Part shown: positions 56,294 to 64,000 of the stretch, in pieces
How positions within the stretch are numbered: the stretch's first letter is position 1
How the letters are laid out: the number at the start of each line of letters is the position of its first letter
Assembly (NCBI GenBank): GCA_046347635.1
Contig: JAXMFT010000002.1
Span: 372,001 to 436,000 of the forward strand
From: JAGVSZ01 sp019137045
Lineage (GTDB): Bacteria > Pseudomonadota > Gammaproteobacteria > Burkholderiales > SG8-39
Reading direction: 5' to 3'
DNA: 64,000 nucleotides
Position numbers and translations under genes: made by a program
Notes under the pieces: generated by a model
Told to the model about the DNA's origin: nothing
The model's input: the letters and a program-made list of their open reading frames with translations, nothing else
Databases searched by the model: none

Positions 56294-56370
56294 CAAAGCG
56301 GGCGCCGCCGCGGGATTGCAAGCCGGCCGGCGCCGGGACCATACTTCGCCTCCTACCGGCGGAGGTCGTC

Positions 56371-58026
56371 ATGCTGCACGGCTGCGTACCCTGGCCCGAA
56401 GATCTTGCGCGCCGCTACCGCGAGCGCGGCTACTGGGGCGACGTCACGATCGGCGAGCAGTTCGACGCGAGCGTCGCGCGCTGGGGCGACAGGGAGGCGC
56501 TCGTCTCCGGCAGCGAGCGGCTCAGCTATGGCGAGCTCGGCGCGCGCATCGACCGCCTCGCCGCCGGGCTCGCGCGCTCGGGCCTGCGGCCGCTCGACCG
56601 GGTGGTGATGCAGCTGCCGAACATCCCGGAGTTCGTCTACGTCTACTACGCGCTCGCGAAGATCGGCGTGATCCCGGTGATGGCGATGCGCCCGCACCGG
56701 CACACCGAGATCCGCCACTTCGCGCGCTCGTCCGGCGCGGTCGGCTGGTTCATCCCCGGCCCGTTCGGCAATTTCGACTTTCCCGCGATGGCCGACGAGG
56801 TCCGCCCCGATTGCCCGACGCTGCAGCAGGTCTTCGTCGCAGGCGAGCCGCGCCCGGGCCAGGTCGCGCTGCGGCCGCTGATCGAGGCGCCGCGGGACGA
56901 GGGCGAGACGCGCGCGACGCTGCAGCGCCTGCGCCCGGCCGCGGACGAAGTCGCGCTGATGCTGCTCTCGGGCGGGACGACGGCGCTGCCCAAGCTCATC
57001 CCGCGCACGCACAACGACTACGCCTACAACGCCGCGCAGTGCGCCCGGGTCGCCGGCTTCTCGGAGCGCACCGTGCTCATGGCCGTGCTGCCGCTCGCGC
57101 ACAACTACAACCTCTCCTCGCCGGGGATCATGGGGACGTTCGCGTGCGGCGGGAAGGTGGTGCTCGCCCCGTCGCCGGACGCCGAGACGGTGTTCCCGAT
57201 CGTCGAGCGCGAGCGCGTCACCGTCATCGCGGCCGCGGTGCCGCTCGTGGCGAACTGGCTGAACTCGCCCGTCCCGAAGCGGCACGACACCTCGTCGCTG
57301 CAGGTGATCCAGAACGGCGGCGCGCGGCTCGCGCCCGAGCTGCGCCAGCGGGTGCGCGACGAGCTCGGCGCCACGCCGCAGGAGATCTACGGCACGGCCG
57401 AGGGCCTGATCAGCATGGTGCGGACCGACGGCAGCGCGGAGGAGATCTTCGACAGCTCCGGCGTGCCGGTCTGTCCCGACGACGAGATCAAGGTCGTCGA
57501 CGACAACGACAACGAAGTCCCGGACGGCGAGCCGGGCGAGCTGCTGACGCGCGGGCCGTACACGATCCGCGGCTACTACGACAACGCGGAGAAGAACCGG
57601 GAGGCGTTCACCGCCGACGGGTTCTACCGCATGGGCGACATCGTGCGCAAGCGCGGCCGCCACCTCTACACCGAGGGTCGGCGCAAGGACCTCATCAACC
57701 GCGGCGGCGAGAAGATCAGCTGCGACGAGATCGAGAACTACATCTTCGCGCACCCGAAGGTCAAGACGGCGACCCTGGTCGCGATGCCCGACGAGGTGTT
57801 CGGCGAGAAGGCCTGCGCCTTCGTGATCCCGAAGCCGGGCGAGACGCTGAGCTTCGACGAGCTGATCGCGTTCCTGCGCGCGCAGAAGATCGCGAGCTTC
57901 AAGCTGCCGGAGCGGCTCGAGGTGCGCTCCGAGTTCCCGCTCAGCCCGGCCGGGAAGATCCTCAAGCGCACGCTGCGCGAGGAGATCACCGCCAAGCTCG
58001 CGCAGGAGAAGGCGGCGCGCAAGTGA
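56371..58026 (+). CDS. Aryl acid-AMP/CoA ligase (2,3-dihydroxybenzoate-AMP ligase/salicylyl-CoA ligase type)
   Basis: A 551-residue adenylate-forming enzyme. CVPWPEDLARRYRERGYW at the N-terminus is typical of EntE/DhbE-like aryl-acid ligases. Core motifs are LLSGGTTALPKLIPRTH, EIYGTAEGL, YRMGDIVRKRG, GRRKDLINRGGEKISCDEIE and the catalytic Lys in SPAGKILKRTLR. No siderophore genes are nearby and a CoA-ester-type monooxygenase overlaps its end, so formation of an aryl-CoA (salicylate or anthranilate-like substrate) is more likely than siderophore synthesis. Substrate identity is inferred. Confidence 0.85.
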   Translation: MLHGCVPWPEDLARRYRERGYWGDVTIGEQFDASVARWGDREALVSGSERLSYGELGARIDRLAAGLARSGLRPLDRVVMQLPNIPEFVYVYYALAKIGVIPVMAMRPHRHTEIRHFARSSGAVGWFIPGPFGNFDFPAMADEVRPDCPTLQQVFVAGEPRPGQVALRPLIEAPRDEGETRATLQRLRPAADEVALMLLSGGTTALPKLIPRTHNDYAYNAAQCARVAGFSERTVLMAVLPLAHNYNLSSPGIMGTFACGGKVVLAPSPDAETVFPIVERERVTVIAAAVPLVANWLNSPVPKRHDTSSLQVIQNGGARLAPELRQRVRDELGATPQEIYGTAEGLISMVRTDGSAEEIFDSSGVPVCPDDEIKVVDDNDNEVPDGEPGELLTRGPYTIRGYYDNAEKNREAFTADGFYRMGDIVRKRGRHLYTEGRRKDLINRGGEKISCDEIENYIFAHPKVKTATLVAMPDEVFGEKACAFVIPKPGETLSFDELIAFLRAQKIASFKLPERLEVRSEFPLSPAGKILKRTLREEITAKLAQEKAARK

Positions 58027-59162
58027 GGATCGCGGTCGTCGGCGGCGGGCCGGCGGGCCTGTTCTTCGCCGCCCTCATGAAGCGGCACGAGCCGGCGCAC
58101 GAGGTGCGCGTGCTCGAGCGCGATCCGGAGGACGCGACCTACGGCTGGGGCGTGGTGCTGTCCGACGTCGCGCTCAACTTCGTGAAGGACGTGGCCCCGG
58201 ACCTGCACGTGGCGCTCACCGCGGGGCAGGTGGTGTTCGACCGCATGCGCATCGTGCATCGCGGGGAGGAGGTCATCCTCGCGCGCAACACCTTCTACCG
58301 CATGGCGCGGCTCGATCTCCTGCGCATCCTGCAGCGCCACTGCCGCGCGGCGGGCGTGACGCTCGAGTTCGGGCGGCGCGTCGCCGATCTGGGCGCGCTC
58401 GCCGGCTGCGACCTGGTGGTCGCGGCCGACGGGGCGAACAGCACGGTGCGGAGCCTGCTGAGCGAGCACTTCGCGCCCACGCTCGACCTGCGCCCGAACT
58501 GGCTCGCCTGGTACGGCACGCCGCGCGCGTTCGACGCGCTCTCGCTCGTGTTCCGGCAGAACGCCGACGGGCTGCTCATCGCCCACGCCTACACCTACAG
58601 CCCGACGCTCAGCACGTTCCTGGTGGAGACCGATCCCGACACCTTCGCCCGCGCGGGGCTGGGCGCGCTGAGCGAGGCCGAGAGCCTGCGCTACTGCGAG
58701 CGCGCGTTCGCCGACGACCTCGGCGGGGCGCCGCTGCTTTCCAACCGGTCGCAGTGGTTCCGCTACGCGATCGTGCGCAACCGCAGCTGGCACCACGGCA
58801 ACGTGGTGCTGCTCGGCGACGCGCTGCGCACCGGGCACCCGTCGATCGGCTCGGGGACGCGGCTCGCGATGCAGGACTCGATCGCGCTCTTCCGCGCCTT
58901 CGAGCGCCACGGCGCGGACGTGCCGGCGGCGCTGGCCGGGTTCGAGCGCGCGCGCCGTCCGGGCTCCGACGAGCTGCAGGCGGCCGCGGTGCGCAGCACC
59001 GAGTGGTACGAGACCGTGCGCGCGAAGCTGCACCTCCACCCGGTCGCGTTCGCGTACGACTACATGCGCCGCACCGGCCGCGTCTCGCACGCGGACCTGC
59101 GCCGGCGCGACCCCGCGCTCGTCGCCGCCTACGAGGCGCTGCCGCCCGCGGCCGGCGGTTGA
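58023..59162 (+). CDS. FAD-dependent aryl-CoA monooxygenase (salicylyl-CoA 5-hydroxylase/2-aminobenzoyl-CoA monooxygenase type)
   Basis: A 379-residue class A flavin monooxygenase. IAVVGGGPAGLFFAALMKRHEP is the FAD-binding start, with a long ERDPEDATYGWGVVLSDVALNFV segment seen in CoA-ester hydroxylases. LVVAADGANSTVRSLL is the DG motif and VVLLGDALRTGHPSIGSGTRLAMQD the GD motif. GTG 58023 overlaps the ligase stop (GTGA), so ligase and hydroxylase are coupled. In 2-aminobenzoyl-CoA monooxygenase/reductase such a domain is fused to an old-yellow-enzyme domain; here the reductase is a separate divergent gene. Confidence 0.82.
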   Translation: MRIAVVGGGPAGLFFAALMKRHEPAHEVRVLERDPEDATYGWGVVLSDVALNFVKDVAPDLHVALTAGQVVFDRMRIVHRGEEVILARNTFYRMARLDLLRILQRHCRAAGVTLEFGRRVADLGALAGCDLVVAADGANSTVRSLLSEHFAPTLDLRPNWLAWYGTPRAFDALSLVFRQNADGLLIAHAYTYSPTLSTFLVETDPDTFARAGLGALSEAESLRYCERAFADDLGGAPLLSNRSQWFRYAIVRNRSWHHGNVVLLGDALRTGHPSIGSGTRLAMQDSIALFRAFERHGADVPAALAGFERARRPGSDELQAAAVRSTEWYETVRAKLHLHPVAFAYDYMRRTGRVSHADLRRRDPALVAAYEALPPAAGG

Positions 59163-59172
59163 GATGGATCAA
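59159..59172. promoter_or_regulatory. FNR-type box before the thiolase/Mo-hydroxylase genes
   Basis: TTGAG-ATGG-ATCAA overlaps the stop codon of the monooxygenase gene. No good -10 lies at class II distance; the nearest AT-rich segment (GATACTGTATAC, 59233-59244) is about 70-75 bp away. It may act at a class I position or only on readthrough. Confidence 0.45.
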
Positions 59173-59231
59173 GGAAAGCGCACATTGCCGACGCCGCCGC
59201 GCCGGCGGGCCTTGATCCGCCGCGGCCCGAT

Positions 59232-59247
59232 GGATACTGTATACAAG
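59232..59247. promoter_or_regulatory. Candidate GntR-type operator upstream of the thiolase-like gene
   Basis: GGATACTGTATACAAG contains the perfect 8-bp palindrome TGTATACA (59238-59245) in otherwise very GC-rich DNA. The arrangement resembles GntR/FCD operators with GT-N(2)-AC. It lies between the possible promoter and AGGAG (59251-59255), where repressor binding would block transcription. No gntR gene is visible in the window. Confidence 0.35.
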
Positions 59248-59263
59248 ACAAGGAGCTCTCCGC

Positions 59264-60469
59264 ATGACCTACAAGGCGCAGATTCCCTACGGGGCCTACT
59301 GGTCGACGCCGTTCGCGCGCTGGCAGGGCAGCCTCGCGCACCTGCACGCGATCGAGTTCGGGGCGTGGGTGGCGCGGCGCGAGCTCGAGCGGCGGAAGAT
59401 CCCGGGCGAGGTGTTCGACCACGGGGTGCTCGGCTTCTCGGTGCCGCAGCGCCATTCCTTCTTCGGCCTGCCCTGGTTCACGGGGCTCGCCGGCCTGCCG
59501 CGCGTGGGCGGCCCGACCGTCATGCAGGCGTGCGCGACCGGCGTGCGCACCATCCTCGGCGCGACGCAGGAGATCGAGGCGGGCATGGCGCAGACCTCGC
59601 TCGCCGTGGCCTGTGACCGCACGTCCAACGGCCCGCACCTCTACTACCCCGCGCCCCAGGGGCCCGGCGGCACCGGGGCCAACGAGGACTGGGTGCTCGG
59701 GAACTTCGGCTGCGATCCGCTCGGCGGCCACTCGATGGTCCAGACCGCGGAGAACGTCGCCGCCAAGCACGGCCTCACGACCGCGCAGCAGCACGAGGTG
59801 GTCCTGCGGCGCGAGGCGCAGTACCGCGCGGCGACCGCCGACGGCGCGGCGTTCCTCAAGCGCTTCATGACGCTGCCGTTCGAGGTGCCCTCGGCCAACT
59901 TCAAGAAGGTCGTCGCGACGATGGCGGGCGACGAGGGTATCAACCAGTCCACCCCCGAAGGGCTCGCCAAGCTCAAGCCGGTGGTCGCGGGCGGGACGGT
60001 GACCTTCGGCGGCCAGACCCACCCCGCCGACGGCCACGCCGGGATGATCGTCACCACGCCCGAACGCGCGCGCGAGCTCGCATCGAACCCGAAGATCGCG
60101 GTGCGCCTGCACGGCTTCGGCCAGGCGCGGGCGGCGCTCGCCTTCATGCCCGAGGCGCCGGTCCCGGCCGCGGCCCGCGCGCTCCAGCAGGCCGGGCGCA
60201 CCGTCCGGCAGATGGACGCGATCAAGACCCACAACCCGTTCGCGGTCAACGACCTCGTGTTCGCCAAGGAGCTCGGCTGCGAGATCACGAAGATGAACAA
60301 CTACGGCTGCTCGCTCGTCTGGGGCCACCCGCAGGCGCCGATGGGCATCCGCGCGGTGATCGAGCTCATCGAGGAGCTGGCGCTGCGCGGCGGCGGCTGG
60401 GGTCTCTTCTCCGGCTGCGCGGCCGGCGACACGGCGATGGCGGTGGTGCTCGAGGTCGGGGATGCCTGA
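59264..60469 (+). CDS. Thiolase-family protein with divergent active-site motifs
   Basis: A 401-residue thiolase-fold enzyme. The nucleophile is in VMQACATGVRTIL. The usual NEAFA is replaced by THNPFAVNDLVF, the GHP motif is NYGCSLVWGHPQAPMG, and the final Cys motif is SGCAAGDTAMAVV rather than CxGGGxG. Cys and His are kept, so condensing or thiolytic chemistry is possible, probably on an unusual CoA substrate from the ring-cleavage side. It overlaps the next gene by 8 bp, indicating one operon with the molybdenum hydroxylase. Confidence 0.82.
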   Translation: MTYKAQIPYGAYWSTPFARWQGSLAHLHAIEFGAWVARRELERRKIPGEVFDHGVLGFSVPQRHSFFGLPWFTGLAGLPRVGGPTVMQACATGVRTILGATQEIEAGMAQTSLAVACDRTSNGPHLYYPAPQGPGGTGANEDWVLGNFGCDPLGGHSMVQTAENVAAKHGLTTAQQHEVVLRREAQYRAATADGAAFLKRFMTLPFEVPSANFKKVVATMAGDEGINQSTPEGLAKLKPVVAGGTVTFGGQTHPADGHAGMIVTTPERARELASNPKIAVRLHGFGQARAALAFMPEAPVPAAARALQQAGRTVRQMDAIKTHNPFAVNDLVFAKELGCEITKMNNYGCSLVWGHPQAPMGIRAVIELIEELALRGGGWGLFSGCAAGDTAMAVVLEVGDA

Positions 60470-61337
60470 CGCGGGCGCGCTCGAGCGCTACGCCGCGCCG
60501 CGCGCGCTCGCGGAAGCGCTCGAGCTGCTGCGCGACGGCGACGCCACGATCGTCGCCGGCGGGACCGACCTCATGCCGCAGTCGCACAGCGGCAAGGCGC
60601 GCTTCGGATCGCTGCTGCTCAACATCCGGCGCATCGCCGAGCTCGGCGGCATCGCGCTCGAAGGCGACACGGTCCGGATCGGCGCGCTCACCTCGATCAG
60701 CGCCCTCCTCGCGAGCCCGCTGGTGCGCGAGCGCCTCTCGATCCTCGCGCAGGCGGCGGACCAGTTCGCGTCCGAGCAGGTGCGCAACGCGGCCACCATC
60801 GGGGGAAACGTCTGCAACGCTTCGCCCGCGGGAGACACCCTGGTGCCGCTCATCGTGCTCGACGCAGCCGTCGAGCTGGCGGCCAAGGCCGGCGGCGGGA
60901 TCGAGACGCGCACGCTGCCGCTGCAGGACTTCCTCACCGGCCCGGGCCGGACCCAGCGCCGCCCGCACGAGCTGATGACCGCGGTGCGCGTGCCGCTGCC
61001 CCCGGCGGGCTTCGTCGCGCGGTTCTACAAGCACGGCACGCGGCCGGCGCTCGACATCTCGACCATCTCGCTCGGGATCGGCGGGGTGCGGCGCGGCGAC
61101 CGGCTCGAGCGCGTGCGGGTCGCGTTCGGGGCGGTGGCGCCCACGCCGATTCGCGCCCGCGCCGCCGAGGCGCTGATCGAGGGCCGTGCGCTGGACGCGG
61201 CGGCGATCGAGGCGGCGGCGGAGGCGGCGCACGACGAGGTGCGACCGATCTCGGACGTGCGCGCGTCGGACTGGTACCGGCAGGAGCTGGTGCGCAACAT
61301 GACGAGGAGGGTGCTGGCGCATGTCGCGTTCGGTTGA
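60462..61337 (+). CDS. Molybdenum hydroxylase FAD-binding (medium) subunit
   Basis: A 291-residue xanthine dehydrogenase/CoxM-type flavoprotein. ATIVAGGTDLMPQSHSGK and VRNAATIGGNVCNASPAGDTLVPLIVLDA are the two FAD-binding loops. It lacks the Cys-rich insertion that carries an extra [4Fe-4S] cluster in 4-hydroxybenzoyl-CoA reductase HcrB, so it is not a canonical HcrB. It is encoded between the thiolase and the 2Fe-2S subunit, overlapping both genes. Confidence 0.9.
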   Translation: MPDAGALERYAAPRALAEALELLRDGDATIVAGGTDLMPQSHSGKARFGSLLLNIRRIAELGGIALEGDTVRIGALTSISALLASPLVRERLSILAQAADQFASEQVRNAATIGGNVCNASPAGDTLVPLIVLDAAVELAAKAGGGIETRTLPLQDFLTGPGRTQRRPHELMTAVRVPLPPAGFVARFYKHGTRPALDISTISLGIGGVRRGDRLERVRVAFGAVAPTPIRARAAEALIEGRALDAAAIEAAAEAAHDEVRPISDVRASDWYRQELVRNMTRRVLAHVAFG

Positions 61338-61797
61338 GATCGAGTTCCGGCTGAACGGCGTCGTGCGGCGCGCGGCCGTGCGCGCGGACATGAGCGCGCT
61401 CGCGATGCTGCGCGACGTGCTCGGGCTCACCGGCACGAAGTACGGCTGCGGCGAAGGCGAGTGCGGGGCGTGCACCATCCTGGTGGACGGCGCGAGCCTC
61501 AACGCATGCCTGCTGTTCGCGGTCGACTGCGACGGGCGCGAGGTCACGACCATCGAGGGCCTGGCGAACGACCCCGCTGCCCAGCGCCTGCAGCGCGCGT
61601 TCGCGGAGCACGGCGCGGTGCAGTGCGGGTTCTGCACCCCGGGGATGGTGCTGCAGGCGGGCCGCATCCTCGCGCGCGCGGGGCAGCCGGACCGCGCCAC
61701 GATCCAGCGCGGGCTGGAAGGAAACCTGTGCCGGTGCACCGGCTACAAGAAGATCATCGACGCGGTGGAGGCGGCCGCGAAGGAGCGTGCGGCATGA
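61321..61797 (+). CDS. Molybdenum hydroxylase 2Fe-2S (small) subunit
   Basis: A 158-residue protein with two [2Fe-2S] sites: the plant-ferredoxin type CGEGECGACTILVDG and the alpha-helical type CGFCTPGMVLQAG with LCRCTGYKKIIDAV. It passes electrons from the Mo centre to FAD. Its ATG lies 17 bp inside the medium-subunit gene and its stop overlaps the large-subunit start as ATGA. Confidence 0.94.
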   Translation: MSRSVEIEFRLNGVVRRAAVRADMSALAMLRDVLGLTGTKYGCGEGECGACTILVDGASLNACLLFAVDCDGREVTTIEGLANDPAAQRLQRAFAEHGAVQCGFCTPGMVLQAGRILARAGQPDRATIQRGLEGNLCRCTGYKKIIDAVEAAAKERAA

Positions 61798-64000
61798 CGG
61801 TCATCGAGCGCGCGACGCTGATCGGCAAGCGCGTCCCGAAGATGGACGCGCCGGAGAAGGCGAGCGGCAAGACCCGCTACATCCACGACATCGACGTGTC
61901 CGGGCAGCTGTGGGGCAAGATCCTGCGCTCCGCGCGCGTCCACGCGCGCATCAGGCGCATCGACACGTCCAGGGCGAAGGCGCTGCCCGGCGTGCACGTG
62001 GTGCTGACCGCCGCGGACGTGCCCGACCAGCGCCCGATCGGCGTGAACAAGGACCACCCGGCGCTCAAGGGCGACAAGGTGCGCTGCGTCCGCGACGAGA
62101 TCGCCGCGGTCGCCGCCGACACCGAGGCGATCGCGCAGGCCGCGCTCGCGCTGATCGAGGTCGAGTACGAGGACCTGCCGGTGATCGCCGACCCGGAGGC
62201 CGCGCTCGCGCCGGGCGCGCCGGTGATCAACGAGAAGCACGCCGACAACGTCGCGATGCGCTTCGACTACGCGCACGGCGACGTCGCGCAAGGGGAGGCC
62301 GAGTCCGACGTCGTGGTCGAGGACAGCTTCAAGCTGCACTACGTGACGCACTGCTGCATGGGCGTGTCGGGGGTGATCGCCGAGTTCGACGCCTCGGGCA
62401 ACCTGCTGCTGCACTCGAACACGCAGGTGCCGTTCCTGCACAAGCGCGAGTTCGCCGAGATCCTCGGCATCGACCCGGGCCGCATCCGCATCGTCCAGCC
62501 GCCGATCGGCGGCGGCTTCGGCTCGAAGCTCGACATCTACCCGTTCGAGATCATCGCGGTCTACCTCGCGCGCGCGGCGCGGCGGCCGGTGAAGCTCGTG
62601 TACACGCGCGAGGAGGAATTCCTCGCCTCGCCGACGCGCCAGCCGGTGATCCTCAAGCTGCGCTCCGGGTGCCGGAAGGACGGCTCGCTCACCTTTCGCT
62701 CGGTCGAGACGCTGCACGACAACGGCGCGTACACCTCCTGGGGCGCGACCACGCCGTTCGTCATGATGCAGACCTTCTCGTCGCTCTACCGCGTGCCGCA
62801 CTGCAAGTACCACACCACCGTCGCGTACACGAACAACCCGTACGCGGGCTCGTTCCGCGGCTACGGCAACCTGCAGGCCACCTTCGCGGTTGAGAGCCAC
62901 ATGGACAAGCTCGCCGAGGCGGTCGGGATGGACCCGCTCGCCTTCCGGCTGCGGAACGCGCAGGACCCCGGCGAGGTGACCGGGCAGGGGATGACGTTCA
63001 AGAGCTGCGGGTTCAAGGACTGCCTGCGCAGCGCGGCCGAGCGCAGCGGCTTCCTCGCGCGGCACGCCGAGTACCGCGCGGCGCAGGGCGCGGGCGGCCG
63101 GGTGAAGCGCGGCATCGGCATCGCCTCGATGCTGCACGTCGGCGGCGGGGCGAAGATCTACCCCTCCGACGGCTGCGGCACCATCCTCAAGCTCGACGAC
63201 TTCGCGCACGTGACGCTCATGACCGGCGCCTCCGAGATCGGGCAGGGCTCGGAGACGGTGCTCGCCCAGCTCGTGTGCGAGGAGCTGGGGCTGCCGCTCA
63301 GCGCGGTGACGGTGGTGAACAACGACACCGACATCACGCCGTGGGACGTCGGCGTGCACGCGAGCCGCACCACCTTCATCGCCGGCAACTCCGCCATCGG
63401 CGCGGCGCGCAAGGCCAAGGCGAAGATCCTCGCCGCGGCGGCGAAGAAGACCGGCGTTCCCGAGGGCGAGCTCGACCTCGTAGGCGGGTTCGTGGTGCGC
63501 GCGGCGAGCGGCGAGGCGATCGTCGAGCTGGCGAAGCTCCTGCGCGGCCTGCACTTCTCGGACAAGGCCGAGCTGGTGATGACCACGCACTACTACGAGC
63601 CGCCGAGCGTGCACCAGGACAAGGGCTTCAAGGGCGACGTGTCGGCCGCCTACGCCTGGGCGACGCAGGTGGTCGAGGTCGAGGTGGACCTCGACACCGG
63701 CATCGTGAAGATGACGAAGGTCACCGGCGCGCACGACGTCGGGCGCGTGATCAACCGCCTCGGCATCGAGGGCCAGATCGAGGGCGGCGTGGTGATGGGG
63801 CAGGGCTACGCGCTCACCGAGAACCTCGTGATCGAGGACGGGCGGGTGAAGAACCCGAGCTTCCGCGACTACAAGCTCGTCACCGCGCCCGAGATCCCGG
63901 AGATGGACCTCGCCTTCATCGAGACGATGGACGGCGAGGGCCCGCAGGGCGCGAAGGGCGTCGGCGAGGCGCCGGCGATCTGCATCGCGGCCGCGACCGC
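61794..64000 (+). CDS. Molybdenum hydroxylase large (molybdopterin-binding) subunit, 3' end cut by window
   Basis: 735 codons are visible from ATG 61794, with no stop before the edge. The xanthine oxidase-type motifs are present: PPIGGGFGSKLD, YAGSFRGYGNLQATFAVES, TGASEIGQGSETVLAQL, AHDVGRVINRLGIEGQIEGG, and GVGEAPAICIA with the catalytic Glu at the very end. The order medium-small-large and the neighbouring CoA-handling genes suggest hydroxylation or dehydroxylation of an aryl-CoA or N-heterocycle. Substrate-pocket residues do not let me choose. Confidence 0.92.
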   Translation, partial: MTVIERATLIGKRVPKMDAPEKASGKTRYIHDIDVSGQLWGKILRSARVHARIRRIDTSRAKALPGVHVVLTAADVPDQRPIGVNKDHPALKGDKVRCVRDEIAAVAADTEAIAQAALALIEVEYEDLPVIADPEAALAPGAPVINEKHADNVAMRFDYAHGDVAQGEAESDVVVEDSFKLHYVTHCCMGVSGVIAEFDASGNLLLHSNTQVPFLHKREFAEILGIDPGRIRIVQPPIGGGFGSKLDIYPFEIIAVYLARAARRPVKLVYTREEEFLASPTRQPVILKLRSGCRKDGSLTFRSVETLHDNGAYTSWGATTPFVMMQTFSSLYRVPHCKYHTTVAYTNNPYAGSFRGYGNLQATFAVESHMDKLAEAVGMDPLAFRLRNAQDPGEVTGQGMTFKSCGFKDCLRSAAERSGFLARHAEYRAAQGAGGRVKRGIGIASMLHVGGGAKIYPSDGCGTILKLDDFAHVTLMTGASEIGQGSETVLAQLVCEELGLPLSAVTVVNNDTDITPWDVGVHASRTTFIAGNSAIGAARKAKAKILAAAAKKTGVPEGELDLVGGFVVRAASGEAIVELAKLLRGLHFSDKAELVMTTHYYEPPSVHQDKGFKGDVSAAYAWATQVVEVEVDLDTGIVKMTKVTGAHDVGRVINRLGIEGQIEGGVVMGQGYALTENLVIEDGRVKNPSFRDYKLVTAPEIPEMDLAFIETMDGEGPQGAKGVGEAPAICIAAAT

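Noticed and set aside
56371..58026. Siderophore biosynthesis (entE/dhbE)
   Set aside because: The ligase resembles these enzymes, but no isochorismatase, NRPS or siderophore transporter gene is nearby, whereas a CoA-ester monooxygenase is coupled to it.
60462..64000. 4-hydroxybenzoyl-CoA reductase (hcrABC)
   Set aside because: The medium subunit lacks the additional [4Fe-4S] insertion and the gene order is medium-small-large. Family membership is accepted but the specific enzyme name is not.

Overview
The window is a high-GC, gene-dense stretch of a bacterial chromosome, most likely from a betaproteobacterium (Burkholderiales/Rhodocyclales-like) that is facultatively anaerobic or denitrifying. 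The assignment rests on a Bug-type tricarboxylate receptor, a queA-tgt-yajC-secD-secF operon, CHASE2 signalling, and a padBCD-like phenylacetyl-CoA oxidoreductase next to a phenylacetate-CoA ligase, a combination known from Thauera and Aromatoleum. No phage, plasmid or CRISPR features are visible. The only mobile element is one decayed IS630-family copy.

Layout. 1-6255 (minus): a fatty-acid beta-oxidation operon (fadE, small lipoprotein, thiolase, hydratase/3-hydroxyacyl-CoA dehydrogenase cut by the window edge), interrupted between lipoprotein and thiolase by the IS630 remnant (2451-3550). 6473-10354 (plus): Atm1-type ABC exporter, PBP7-type endopeptidase, EgtD. 10415-16025: IclR regulator divergent from lutA-lutB, a Bug receptor and methylmalonate-semialdehyde dehydrogenase. 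16050-28050: housekeeping and single genes (ABC1 kinase, DAHP synthase, polyamine deacetylase-like protein, aminotransferase, mnmA, GST, purB, cytochromes b561, c and c'). 28161-33686 (minus): queA-tgt-yajC-secD-secF, followed by tRNA-Leu(CAA) on the plus strand. 34301-37886 (minus): a CHASE2 hybrid kinase, HPt protein and OmpR-type regulator.

From about 38.1 kb the content turns to anaerobic or microaerobic metabolism. A cysteine-poor CRP/FNR-family (Dnr-like) regulator at 39099 is followed by a radical SAM/SPASM gene behind a strong terminator-like leader, a nitronate-monooxygenase-type protein, a phenylacetate-CoA ligase with a coupled 35-residue membrane microprotein, a FlK-type thioesterase and padBCD-like genes. 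The iron-sulfur subunit carries a frameshift and a lost cysteine codon. Next come a hemerythrin, three polytopic membrane proteins and a MIP18/DUF59 protein.

The last 11 kb hold an aryl-CoA catabolic locus whose exact combination I do not recognise: aryl-AMP/CoA ligase, aryl-CoA-type flavin monooxygenase, FadH-like multi-domain flavin oxidoreductase, divergent thiolase, three-subunit molybdenum hydroxylase (cut by the window end), two tandem paralogous small proteins and a zinc ribbon.

Seven FNR/Dnr-like boxes (TTGAN-N4-RTCAA and relatives) sit in intergenic regions between 39.0 and 59.2 kb. Four have a -10-like hexamer at the class II spacing, and one of these has such a hexamer on both sides. 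This suggests the regulator at 39099, or a sister FNR protein, coordinates the whole segment.
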